Assembly (NCBI RefSeq): GCF_043290135.1 | Contig: NC_134710.1 | Coordinates: forward strand, 255,303,592-255,367,591 | Length of the DNA stretch: 64,000 nucleotides | Source: Rhipicephalus microplus | Taxonomy: Eukaryota > Arthropoda > Arachnida > Ixodida > Ixodidae | Reading direction: 5' to 3' | In this document: positions 34,601 through 42,282 of the stretch, in pieces | Position numbering within the stretch: the first letter of the stretch is position 1 | Layout of the letters: each line of letters starts with the position of its first letter | The notes under the pieces: generated by a model | Database searches by the model: none | What the model was told of the DNA's origin: nothing | Seen by the model: only the letters and a program-made list of their open reading frames with translations | Program-made: the position numbers and the translations under genes

Positions 34601-37007
34601 CTCTGTAATGAAATTCACCTCACAAGTGCAACAACTTCGACATGACAGGTGTTATGTGGGATTCCAGGCTTTCAACTTGCAGTGGCCAGGTTGCTATGAT
34701 TTGTTACAATGTATAAAAGAGAAAAACAAAACTCAAGCTAATGGCCCCACTGCATCTTTTCTTTTACAATTCACTATCCCTGAATGCACGTAGGAGTTGT
34801 TAAAATGCATGTTTATCCGAAATTATTCATTTCAGAATTCACCGTTATTGACAACATCTGGTCAAATTCCCTTAAATTTAGACGTGTGGTAGCTCCACCG
34901 CAAAAAAAATTAATTAAGGAACCTAAAGCTTTAACTACTGAACGCCAATTATGGAGCCCATGAGGTGCAGGTATAATACAAATCTTTAAAATGTCAAAGT
35001 AAGAAAGGTGCAAGACCGAAGACAGCTTTACTGTCATCAAAATATTTGAAAACATGTACTGGTATGTCATACATTATAAGAAATGTAGTCAACTTCATAG
35101 AGACGCCTACTGGCCATAGTTCTCACGCTGGGTCTGATGGTGGTAGGATCAATTATATACCTCAAATGAAGTGATGACAGAGTGCTGGCAGCATTCAGAC
35201 TAATTGATTGATATGTGGGGTTTAACGTCCCATAACCACAATATGATTACGGAAGACACCGTAGTGGAGGGCTCCGGAAATCTCAACCTCCTGGGGTTCT
35301 TTACCGTGCACCCAAATCTGAGCACACGGGCCTACAGCATTTCTGCCTCCATCAGAAATGTAGCCGCCGCAGCCGGGATTCGATCCCGCAACCTGCGGGT
35401 CAGCAGCCTAGTACCTTAGCCACTAGACCACCGTGGCGGCGCAGCATTCAGACTAAAGTGTGCCAAAGGTACTACACGCAGAACACCGAACATAGTAGTT
35501 GCCATTATGTAGTAGCTCACAAAAGTGATTGGCTTTAGCTATTGTGTGTAGCATTGCAACCTAAAAACATGCATGAGAAAATCTATATTTCACTGAAAAT
35601 AAATCGTGCAGTTTGTGCGAAAGAGCTTTTTTTTTCTTTTTCTTGTGACCAGTGCCAAAAGTGAGAAAGGGAGATGTTGGGTACAGCCAGTGTATGAAGA
35701 CCACTTATGCAAGACACTGTTTATGCCCGTGACCAATTGTAATGATGATGATTCACATGGTTTAATGGCATGTAGGCCTCGAGTAAGAGTTCCATATAGT
35801 CAACTGTAATCCACCACCCAAGCAAAACAGTGTTGTTCTTGCCAATCAACTTCCATTTAAAACAAATTGAAAGTGTCAACCACGACATGCACACCAGTAG
35901 GCTTGTTTTTCCTTTGAAAAAGAAAACACAAGTTGTGTGCATTAAATTTCGTTTCCAGTCTAGAAAAAAAGAAAAGAAATTATTTTACTCCCAAACAAAA
36001 CACTACAAAGAAAAATAATTCTTAATGTGACACCCATACAGGACAGCTGCTACTGCTGGAAAGTACAATATTTGAACTAGAGACATTGTGTGTAACAACC
36101 TGTTCTGCATGGCAATCTACTAAGCCCCACTATCAATTAAGTTTTGAAGACAACCGTTTGTATACAGTACCGGAAGACACTATGACTCGAATAATGTTTC
36201 TAACACTTACATTCTTTGTTATCATTCAACAGTTGCAATCACTCTGTGAAACCTGGCCACTAGACACATAGAATTTGGCACATGAAATAAATAAATTCAG
36301 CATGAAGTGAAGAACCCTGCCTCCCCCCTCTTTTTTTCGCATGCTAATGTGGTGTAGACCACGAACCTCAGGCGAGCATCCTTAGTTGAAATCTTGGGAA
36401 GAATACTTGGTTGGTCTGGAGGAAAGTCAACACTGTCTTGAAATTCTGACATGCCTGAAACTGTCCAAGAATGGTGCAGCTTTTTCACCTCGGTAACACA
36501 GCGTGTTGAACCTGATGGGGGCTCCGTTTTTGCTAAGGGAGAGAGCTGATGAGCTTTCTTGGCATAACTACCATTGGTTCCATCACTGAGGGACTTGAGG
36601 CTGCCTGTACTCACACAACTGGTCTGACGTAGCAGTTGCTCTGTTGCAAAACTCAGAGGTCGATTCAAGCTGGTGGACGATGGGCACTTGACAAGACTAG
36701 AAAGACGAACCGATTCCACCCTAGGCGTCAACGATGGAGTCTGAGAGTCAGAAAGGCAGTTCTTTTCTGCAACACATCTGGGTGCCAGCTCAAAGGCTTC
36801 GTCATCAGATGACGAACTTGCGCTGCCATGTGCTAGTGAGGCTGCAACAGAGTTGTTGTGTACTAGACGGAGCTCTTCGAGAGGCGTTTTTATAACAGGA
36901 AGGCTTTGACTTTTTTTTGTACCGCCTTTAATTCTTTCCTTCCGGGAGGTAAGCCGGGAGGGCCGCTTGGGAGGGTCATCTTTACCGGCCGGTTGGTATC
37001 GATCCAT
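13491..37007 (-). CDS. INPP5E: INPP5E orthologue, 5' five exons (partial gene)
   Basis: Coding exons are 37007-36367, 33948-33828, 14157-14060, 13891-13767 and 13610-13491 (641, 121, 98, 125 and 120 nt). Intron phases agree at every junction and all borders are GT-AG. The joined product of about 368 residues has a Ser/Pro/Arg-rich N-terminus. The 5-phosphatase catalytic domain then starts: [57 protein letters not shown] and FLNSHFA. These align block for block with vertebrate INPP5E, the ciliary enzyme that removes the 5-phosphate from PI(4,5)P2 and PI(3,4,5)P3. The GDFNFRL and DHRPV catalytic motifs and any C-terminal CaaX lie left of the window. Introns are about 2.4 kb, 19.7 kb, 168 bp, 156 bp and more than 13.4 kb; the large ones are full of transposons. 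Comparison is from memory of the human protein. Confidence 0.85.
13767..13891 (-). CDS. INPP5E: INPP5E exon 4
   Basis: Acceptor TTTCCTAG, donor CTCAG/GTAATC. It encodes [13 protein letters not shown], then [16 protein letters not shown], the most recognisable INPP5E block. Intron 4 to the next exon is only 156 bp. Confidence 0.9.
14060..14157 (-). CDS. INPP5E: INPP5E exon 3
   Basis: Acceptor TTTTTTAG, donor GACAG/GTTGGT. It encodes [20 protein letters not shown] and then GVQEAMSDR. The Glu in GVQEA corresponds to the conserved 5-phosphatase catalytic Glu. It enters in phase 0 and leaves in phase 2. Confidence 0.9.
16874..16980 (+). repeat. Two-copy tandem duplication, unit about 53 bp
   Basis: The unit begins CAATACTGATGGTAC and contains AAAGCTATACATTGAC. 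It is present twice head to tail with several substitutions. Confidence 0.75.
17785..17910 (+). repeat. Dispersed repeat, copy 1
   Basis: It contains AAGAGCTTATTGCCTCACGA and, about 75 bases on, TTGTCGCAT followed by CTCTCTCCTCTCGTACC. The same blocks in the same order occur at 54587-54710. I do not know the family. Confidence 0.55.
18203..18479 (+). repeat. 5' LTR of element B
   Basis: It starts TGTGGTCACC and ends CCTTAACA. It contains a TATTAAAGCC (TATA-like) block, a GTAAATAAACC polyadenylation region and AAGAACGCATCTCCTCACTG. By eye it differs from the 3' copy at roughly one position in eight. Confidence 0.7.
18566..19668 (+). mobile_element. pogo/Tigger element 2, internally deleted
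   Basis: The left end is CCGTAATTACTCGAATCTAA; the complement of the right end is CCGTATTTACTCGATTCTAC. TA flanks both sides (18564-18565, 19669-19670). It is 1.1 kb long, against about 1.7 kb for the related element at 9232. The transposase lacks its second half. Confidence 0.85.
18843..19600 (+). pseudogene. Truncated pogo/Tigger transposase of element 2
   Basis: The first frame (to 19223) has the pogo helix-turn-helix blocks: [32 protein letters not shown] and [20 protein letters not shown] frameshift near 19210 is followed by [35 protein letters not shown] and [14 protein letters not shown]. It then runs straight into the terminal repeat at about 19560. The DSFRGH and LQPLD parts of the DDE domain are gone, so no active enzyme is possible. 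Confidence 0.85.
19819..21126 (+). CDS. 435-residue basic protein of LTR element B
   Basis: A true ATG at 19819 opens an uninterrupted frame. The first 45 residues ([18 protein letters not shown], then [14 protein letters not shown]) resemble the SAP-like N-terminus of some tick gypsy Gag proteins. Residues about 45-85 are a highly charged coiled coil ([20 protein letters not shown]). The middle is acidic, and the last 170 residues are very rich in Arg and Lys, with scattered Cys ([25 protein letters not shown]). No CCHC knuckle, protease or reverse transcriptase follows. Role unknown: it may be a nucleic-acid-binding Gag-like protein supplied to a partner element. What stands out is that the frame is intact although the LTRs are well diverged. 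Confidence 0.75.
   Translation: MLRDELFTVSKHLGIEVKGRTGRTQIVRLILQKASEEEIKSALNAFEREEKKQEREEKERREQKKEIELLERKVEAMRQKIQPSISVEHEKCEKQSAVQFRSIEKDELNLSAAKYATPRSEAAEGQIECDEVLCQQNTSETARTAVDNLAQTSSAFVALVELENNVEVGKDTGDSSEAAKVENEDNNAVANSSQECELKFLKGSSCIVLKCVKLSASLDCERGDFLENHFECAGCSERVGELDKRAGCSKMRRKKWRRRKSRRKAASETKDTMRVKESSKHFTVAGKTRRFASASKLLCMHPSRRTKRKRKADSSCMQSRVRRQYFSSIDSTFQGARECRFSTGESARHGNSAKKVKCRSVEVGAEAPLSCKSTVDTTRGELPSSEKKVGRKCCRKRAKQRKSGKGGNHPNERHKGKSSAPSTKGPLRRAVKHRR
21127..23614 (+). other. Non-coding 3' half of LTR element B
   Basis: No ORF with recognisable domains. A C-rich run (CCCACCCCCACC) lies near 23405. The segment 22820-23040 (GGTTGGAGGCGCTGG, GCGTTTGGCCCAGCAG) looks like 3' sequence seen in related tick elements, but I cannot name it. 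Confidence 0.4.
23615..23887 (+). repeat. 3' LTR of element B
   Basis: It starts TTGTCACC/TGTCACC and ends CCCTTTACA. It shares the AATAAGAGCTGAAT and AAGAACGCATCTCCTCACTG blocks with the 5' LTR. Confidence 0.7.
23888..24620. other. INPP5E intron 2, no gene seen
   Basis: AT-rich sequence ending in a short (TA)n run at 24612-24620, into which an LTR is inserted. Confidence 0.5.
24621..24785 (-). repeat. Probable solo LTR in a (TA)n run
   Basis: It begins TGCCACCTGG and ends GCGTGACA, so both ends read TG...CA. (TA)n sequence is directly adjacent on both sides, compatible with a short ATAT duplication. On the minus strand an ACGTATAAAGG sequence resembles a TATA box. No internal domain or partner LTR is present. 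Confidence 0.5.
24798..24942 (-). repeat. 3' LTR of gypsy element C
   Basis: Plus-strand ends are TGTAACGGG and CACTACA. On the minus strand it contains GCAAATAAATCCCG with the polyadenylation signal. A 21-bp segment between two CTGAG copies is absent from the other LTR. Confidence 0.9.
24979..26423 (-). pseudogene. Integrase and end of RNase H of gypsy element C
   Basis: The frame at 26267-25236 shows an H2C2 zinc-binding region ([20 protein letters not shown], then CAQCQRQK). The integrase core follows: [10 protein letters not shown] (first Asp), LLSDRGRAF (second Asp) and [16 protein letters not shown] (Glu), with [20 protein letters not shown]. Near 25350 the frame shifts. The C-terminal frame, with [19 protein letters not shown] and [12 protein letters not shown], ends with a TAA at 24979-24981. 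In life the enzyme inserts the cDNA into chromatin. Confidence 0.9.
26424..27902 (-). pseudogene. Reverse transcriptase and RNase H of gypsy element C
   Basis: A 492-residue frame. The Ty3-type reverse transcriptase blocks are [39 protein letters not shown] (motif A), [19 protein letters not shown] and [11 protein letters not shown] (YLDD, motif C intact). The connection follows ([25 protein letters not shown]), then RNase H ([40 protein letters not shown]). A TGA at 26424-26426 falls where the family has Arg (PSG-R-LARWALK), so it is a likely CGA-to-TGA change. The join to protease near 27900 is also frameshifted. Confidence 0.95.
27887..28500 (-). pseudogene. Aspartic protease region of gypsy element C
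   Basis: The frame shows [15 protein letters not shown] (the active-site DTGA) and, about 60 residues on, [13 protein letters not shown], the usual second protease motif. It ends in a different frame from the reverse transcriptase. The upstream join to gag at about 28522 (QEN stop) also needs a frame change; that one could be programmed or mutational. Confidence 0.85.
28522..29773 (-). pseudogene. gag of gypsy element C
   Basis: The ATG at 29773 starts [18 protein letters not shown]. The retrotransposon gag domain follows ([57 protein letters not shown]). The frame breaks at 29054. A piece with [19 protein letters not shown] lies in another frame (to about 28985), and the tail (28983-28522) has a Pro-rich stretch and the CCHC knuckle [14 protein letters not shown], ending in a Ser/Arg-rich tail. 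So gag contains two frameshifts. Confidence 0.9.
29818..29834 (-). other. Putative primer-binding site of gypsy element C
   Basis: Two bases inside the 5' LTR the minus strand reads TGGTGGAGTCTGCTGGGT, nearly the same as in element A (1457-1474). Confidence 0.6.
29837..29960 (-). repeat. 5' LTR of gypsy element C
   Basis: 124 bp with ends TGTAACGGG and CACTACA on the plus strand. It is followed at once by (TA)n and then by a Penelope-like element. Confidence 0.9.
29982..30120 (-). repeat. Left inverted repeat of Penelope-like element 2
   Basis: It begins ATGGCACAACGGGAG and ends CCTCTCGCCT. It is inverted relative to 32149-32287. Confidence 0.85.
30121..31089 (+). pseudogene. Reverse transcriptase of Penelope-like element 2, 5'-truncated
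   Basis: The frame is open from inside the left inverted repeat, with no ATG upstream of [16 protein letters not shown]; there the motif A Asp is present. [14 protein letters not shown] (motif B) follows, then [10 protein letters not shown], where the family has Y-x-DD, so the first catalytic Asp of motif C is Glu. Then come [19 protein letters not shown] and [14 protein letters not shown] at 31087-31089 separates it from the endonuclease in the same frame. The N-terminal region of a complete protein (several hundred residues) is missing. Confidence 0.9.
31090..31659 (+). pseudogene. Linker and GIY-YIG endonuclease of Penelope-like element 2
   Basis: In frame after the [21 protein letters not shown], a Cys cluster [13 protein letters not shown] (C-x2-C-x4-C-x2-C), then [19 protein letters not shown] carrying the VIY and YTG halves of the nuclease. 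[11 protein letters not shown] with the conserved Arg follows, then [12 protein letters not shown] and ends [15 protein letters not shown]. All key parts of the nuclease are present, but it is cut off from the reverse transcriptase by one stop. Confidence 0.9.
32149..32287 (+). repeat. Right inverted repeat of Penelope-like element 2
   Basis: It begins AGGCGAGAGGGACG and ends CGTTGTGCCAT; partner of 29982-30120. Confidence 0.85.
32336..32510 (-). mobile_element. tRNA-derived SINE
   Basis: On the minus strand a tRNA-like head has an A-box-like TTGTTGGTTAACGC (about 32473-32486) and a B-box-like GGCTCGAAGCTCC (32434-32446) about 30 bases apart. A short body follows, then a (TAAA)n(TA)n tail at 32336-32382. 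The inverted order and tail fit a SINE in minus orientation. Target duplication is not clear within the TA-rich flanks. Confidence 0.6.
32511..33827. other. INPP5E intron 2, right part
   Basis: No exon recognised. A 150-residue minus-strand frame (33148-32696) has no motif I know. An AATAAA-bearing pyrimidine-rich block lies at about 33580-33640. Confidence 0.4.
33828..33948 (-). CDS. INPP5E: INPP5E exon 2
   Basis: Acceptor ATCTTTAG, donor TTG/GTAAGT. It encodes [20 protein letters not shown], then [19 protein letters not shown]. The WNMNG block begins the 5-phosphatase domain; its Asn is a conserved active-site residue. It enters in phase 2 (completing AG-G as Arg) and leaves in phase 0. 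Confidence 0.92.
34450..34583. repeat. Fold-back sequence with about 38-bp arms
   Basis: The left arm contains GTAAACAGGGGGTC and GAGAGGACGTTTT. The right arm is its near complement, with GAAACGTC and GGCCCCCTGTTTAC. The loop is about 55 bases. The GAAACGTC sequence resembles the terminal region of Penelope-like elements, so it may be a relic of one. Confidence 0.6.
35188..35203 (+). repeat. Left 16-bp target-site duplication of the SINE
   Basis: GCAGCATTCAGACTAA, repeated exactly at 35441-35456. Confidence 0.95.
35204..35440 (-). mobile_element. Ruka-like tRNA-derived SINE
   Basis: 237 bp in minus orientation, flanked by a perfect 16-bp duplication. The head has an A box (TGGTCTAGTGGCTAAGG) and a B box (GCGGGATCGAATCCC). 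The body has GGGTGCACGGTAAAGAACCC and the 3' end reads GGGACGTTAAACCCCACAT before an ATCAATCAAT tail. It lies in INPP5E intron 1. The sequence matches my recollection of the Ruka family described from ticks. Confidence 0.9.
35457..36366. other. INPP5E intron 1, rest
   Basis: AT-rich, no gene seen. The remaining intron 1 sequence at 33949-35187 is likewise empty apart from the fold-back at 34450. Confidence 0.5.
36367..37007 (-). CDS. INPP5E: INPP5E exon 1
   Basis: The ATG at 37007 has an in-frame TAA 18-21 bases upstream, which supports this start unless the leader is spliced. It encodes [19 protein letters not shown] and about 195 further residues rich in Ser, Pro, Lys and Arg, with a basic patch ([13 protein letters not shown]) and a Ser/Asp run ([11 protein letters not shown]). 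It ends [10 protein letters not shown] in front of the donor CTGAG/GTTCGT. The vertebrate INPP5E N-terminus is also long, disordered and Ser/Pro-rich, and its last block (SKDVRSRSYLEG) matches the exon 1/2 junction here. Confidence 0.88.
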
Positions 37008-38450
<1,443 letters not shown>

Positions 38451-38489
38451 GTGATGATGATGACAACAATCTAAAGGTGTTTTTACCGG

Positions 38490-38645
38490 TTGGTTGGTTG
38501 TGAAACTTTACTGTTGTCCTGCAAGGAGCGCGTTAGCGCGCAGTGGTCAACTCTCACGTCGGGACCATTAGGCCAAGCCTATCCGCCGTAGCCGATAGGC
38601 TTAAAACACTTTGAGAGGGCCAAGACACTGAATAATTAAGCAGTG
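38490..38645 (-). mobile_element. 3' end of a LINE
   Basis: Read on the minus strand, a GTAGCCGATAGGC...GCGCGTTAGCGC body ends in CAACAGTAAAGTTTCAC and a (CCAA)n tail. This is the same kind of ending as the minus-strand LINE at 60396, which ends AATAAAGTTTTTACTCACTC. There is no coding part. Confidence 0.5.
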
Positions 38646-39482
38646 GGCGTAGAAAACAAATCTCAAATCTAAAAAAACACAGCGTAGCATGTAGTTTCCA
38701 ACAGAGATGTCTGGCAGATAGTTATTTTTTCTAGCTGGTCAGCTGCATTTCTTGATTATGGTGCTGACGTGTCGGCCATTGGGCGGTCAAACCATGCTGT
38801 TTAAAGGGGTTTTTTTTTTTTCTATGATAGAGCAAACAAATGAAACGCAAGAAAGGCACACGACGGCACCTGGCGCAGTGTGCCTTTCTTGTATCCCATA
38901 TATTGTGTATTTTGTGTCTTTACCTTAGTAATAAGTAAATGTCATACAAACAAGCCCCATTGCCAACTTTAGTACTTAAAGAACTGCAACTGAGGATTTT
39001 CTGGATAATGCGAACAGAATATTCCATATGTTAAACTTCCCTTGAGCCTCGTCAGACTACAGGAATGTAAGTGCACTGCAAATATTGATTATAGGCTTTG
39101 CGGTATTGATTATAAAGAGTATGTAACGCAGCTAGACGCAGTGCATGAGCAGTACCTATTCTGAGCTTACGAATCAATTTCGTTGTAACTACGCTCACCG
39201 ATTCGCAATGTTATTCGGGTGCTGAAGTTTGGCGACTGAAGCATCCTCAGTGACGACTAATCGATGGACGCATCTGACTGCGGCATGTGCCGAGAAATGG
39301 CTTTCTTTTTGGCCGTAATCAAGCATTCCGGTGCGTGTCTTGAATATTTATGCGGGATCTTTTTCGGGAAGTCGGTGAGGATCGTGTTCGACTGGCGCAT
39401 CAGCGATGCCTGTGGTCTGTCTAGAAGCGCACTGCTGACGCACCTTCGCGCATCAGGCAAAGAGCGCAAGTTGTAGCGAATG

Positions 39483-39560
39483 AACTGGTGGTGGTGGTAG
39501 TGGTTAGAAGAGGAAGATGGCGCCTAAATTCTGCAGCCTTGCAGGGAGCACGGTGCAGCG
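39483..39560 (-). repeat. Dispersed repeat with GGT-rich edge, copy 1
   Basis: GGTGGTGGTAGTGGTTAGAA, then GGCGCCTAAATTCTG and CACGGTGCAGCGCC. A similar order is found at 45673-45755. It may be another LINE 3' end with an (ACC)n tail. Confidence 0.5.
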
Positions 39561-40290
39561 CCTGGTGACTTAACCTATATATGCATGCATGGGTGGATTC
39601 CGTTCAATCTACAACGTGAAAGAAAGAATGGGTTAAAGAAGAGAGCGTGACAGATGGCTCCTGAAAAAAAGTAAGAAAGAAAAGGTGAACTGCCCCCGAT
39701 ACATCCTTCGCAAGTTCACAAAGCAACTTTTCCTCATTATACCATGGCGTCTTACTGCCCGGCCCTCTTACCAACTGAAGGCTTCGCATGGCTGTCGTGC
39801 TTGCTTGGGGTCCCTGCGTGTGTGCGGTACTGCGGGGTGGCTGACGACCATGTTGGCTTGCTCAGAAAAGCAGAAGCCACGGCCTACGTATGTGCTTTCG
39901 GGGTATCCGGTCGCTTTTGATGAACGAGCCGCGAGCGAGGTTGGCTTTCTTCTCGCCGTTCCAGTGCTCATCGTACGTACGCTGTCTACGAGATATGCAC
40001 GACCACCCTCCTGGAGACACCATTTTCCTTCAGAAAACACAAGCCCCGAAGAATACAGCAAACACGTGTTTCGAAGCGCCTTCTTATCTTTAGAACTGTG
40101 AGTGGGCATTGCCCCGTTGTTTTGGAATGCTTGCGGTTCCTCTTTAAAGTTCAAAGAGGGGAGACACGAACCACCCGTCCCCATCCTCGGCTGCGGGCAG
40201 CGCTTTCGGAGTGTAAGAAATCAGCGAGACCTTTTTTTTTTTTCTGAGTAGCCGAGTACTTCTTCAAGTGTGGCAGATGGGGCTAGCTGG
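39561..40290. other. Region with two overlapping 138-residue frames, unassigned
   Basis: Open frames at 39685-40101 (+) and 40184-39768 (-) overlap almost completely. Neither shows a motif I know. The GTGGGCATTGCCCC stretch near 40100 is probably part of a dispersed tick repeat. I do not call a gene. Confidence 0.3.
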
Positions 40291-40295
40291 TATGG

Positions 40296-40415
40296 CATGA
40301 CGATAGTTATAGCACGAGAACAAAACGACAGCACAGAGACAAGAAGGACACGTGTTCTTCGTGTCCTTTGTCTCTGTATCGTCGTTTTGTTTTCGCGCTA
40401 TAACTATTGTCACGC
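40296..40415. repeat. Fold-back hairpin 1, arms about 56 bp
   Basis: The left arm runs GACGATAGTTATAGCACGAG...GGACACG and the right arm is its near-perfect complement, ...CGCGCTATAACTATTGTC. The loop is under 10 bases. The CACAGAGACAAGAAGGACAC core is shared in kind with hairpin 2 at 41949. Confidence 0.85.
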
Positions 40416-40642
40416 TTCTTCAAACTTGTGAGTTCTCTTTGAAGTCGCGCGCCCGGCATCTTTTGCGTTTTAGAACTCGCCCTAGCCCGGGTTTCATCCC
40501 TCCTGTTTCGGACTGCCCGTGTGTGTGGCAAGAGCAGAAGGGCCACTCGCGTTTACTTGACTGCTGCGCCAAATGACTATTTCTCCTCGTTTCGCTTCTC
40601 AATGGGCAGCCGAGAATGACCACTGCCTAAAGTGGGATGAGG

Positions 40643-40722
40643 GAGGGGGGGGGGGGCTCATCTCTTTTAACTTTTCTCACTTGGGGAGCTGGCGCGCCCT
40701 TTGCCCCCCCCCCCCCCCCCCG
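40643..40722. repeat. Poly-G then poly-C homopolymers
   Basis: A run of 12 or more G at about 40643 and of about 18 C at 40705-40722; likely assembly-sensitive. Confidence 0.9.
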
Positions 40723-41553
40723 GCAGATATGCCTATGTCATTATAAATTCATTATCATAAATACTCTATATTACAACGCCCCATCGCAATGTATACGCGT
40801 TTACCACGCATTATTACGGCAATATTTCATGTTGTATTGTAAAGCATTTACACAGGATGTGTGTGTTTTTAAAGCAAGAGAGTTAATTACTTTCCCTGCA
40901 ATTCCAATTAGAGGAAGTTATTTTCTCTCTATTCACAAGATACTCTCGTACTAGAACTCGACTTTTAATTACTCCTTTTGTAAAAACAGACTTGAGCTTA
41001 TTCGAGGAAAATGTTTTAAGCTTCGGTGCCTCAGGCTTGGGAAACTGCCACAGGGATGCCTTTGATACCATGTGTAATTTCATTATAACTATTCAACCAA
41101 TACCATTTTGATCTGGTATTTCAAATTATTCGTCATTTTATCAATTTAAATCCTAAGTTTTCGAAATTGTCCCTATCAGGTTATTACAGGAGTCTGAAAT
41201 ACAAGCTCAAAATCAGGATACTTGTCAGGATTTCTTTATTTTTGGTTTTAAACTTCATAGCTTACCTAAAATATTTTTTAACATTCTCAACGTCACATTC
41301 TTGGCCAATCCCCCAAAGGGGGTATGCCATTTATATAGGGAAACAAACAAACAAGCACAAGCAGGCATTGTTGGGCATGCCAGGCATGCACGCGCTGTGT
41401 TGCTCTGTCGCGGCTGCATTTCATTGGACGCGCGGAGTTTCTCTTTAATTGGGCGATTGCGGTTTGTGACCTTATCAGGTAATGCGCTGGGCTCAGTTGA
41501 GTCGGTGGATGTGGCCACAGCCGCCATTGCCTATAGTCTAGACCACGGCTGAG

Positions 41554-41890
41554 ATGACCCCTTCAAGCCCGCATGCTCAACAATGGCAGCGTATAATAGT
41601 CTGCACGACGACCTGGGAAACTTTCTGTACAGCGCCGGCGCCCAGTGAAGCCATGCACATCTTCGATTCCAAGACCACGACGCGCCCGCTGAACCGGATG
41701 GGTATCGCTAGCACCTATGGGCACTTGCCCAGACAGAACTACGAATTTTCGCTACACGTGCACGGAGGGCAGAGACGAGGTGCCAGTGCCAGGAGGTGCA
41801 CAGCCTTTCCATCATGAGCCCGATGAGTGGGCCACCCAAGCCCTGACCTATCATACGAAAAAGCCTCTGCTGGCTATCCATCCTGAGGTA
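41554..41890 (+). CDS. Exon 1 of a small host gene, frame uncertain
   Basis: The segment before it has an inverted CCAAT box (ATTGG, about 41422) and moderate GC, as a promoter might. One frame from ATG 41554, or internally 41653, gives MHIFDSKTTTRPLNRMGIAS and TYGHLPRQNYEFSLHV before stopping at 41817. The frame in phase with the donor CATCCTGAG/GTAAGC (41891) is QPFHHEPDEWATQALTYHTK. It seems to take over near 41770, so one base may be missing or extra, or the first part is a leader. Product unknown. Confidence 0.45.
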
Positions 41891-41948
41891 AGCCGGACTT
41901 TGATTTGAGCGAGTTGTACAATGTTCGCTTGAAAAAAGAACGTCCCAA

Positions 41949-42016
41949 AAAGCACGAAAACACAGAGAAACAGTACACATTCAGCGCTGTCTACTGTTTC
42001 TGTGTCCTCGTACTTT
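41949..42016. repeat. Fold-back hairpin 2
   Basis: AAAAAGCACGAAAACACAGA on the left pairs with TCTGTGTCCTCGTACTTTTT on the right around a GCGCTGTC-containing loop. It lies in the intron of the 41.5 kb gene, between its donor and acceptor. Confidence 0.75.
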
Positions 42017-42111
42017 TTTCGCTGTTTTTTTTTTCTCGGCGAACAATGAGGTAAAGCGATCTGTGTTGGGCCCAGAATGCAGTATTGATTGTTATTCTTA
42101 TTCTGATTGGT

Positions 42112-42282
42112 AGGCCATGACTGGCAAGTATCGTACTTGGGATAAAGCCCGGGTCGGCCGTGGCGCTGAGGTCACCCAAGTCCAGAGTGCTCCACTAGCA
42201 CCAGGAGAAATCGACGTGGATGCCCTTGCTCGAAGGCTTATTGAGCTTGGGCCCCAAAAACAGGGGTTAAATAAATCCTGAT
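42112..42282 (+). CDS. Exon 2 of the small host gene
   Basis: After the acceptor TGATTGGTAG the frame AMTGKYRTWDKARVGRGAEV, PGEIDVDALARRLIELG and so on runs about 55 codons to a TGA at about 42280. An AATAAA overlaps the stop region (42271). The phase matches the exon 1 donor frame that ends LLAIHPE. I do not recognise the protein. Confidence 0.55.

Noticed and set aside
39264..39476. 70-residue plus-strand ORF (MDASDCGMCREM...)
   Set aside because: Balanced composition, but no splice sites, promoter or homology I can support; it could be chance.
39685..40184. Overlapping 138-residue ORFs on both strands
   Set aside because: No recognisable motif, complete overlap, and sequence resembling a dispersed tick repeat.
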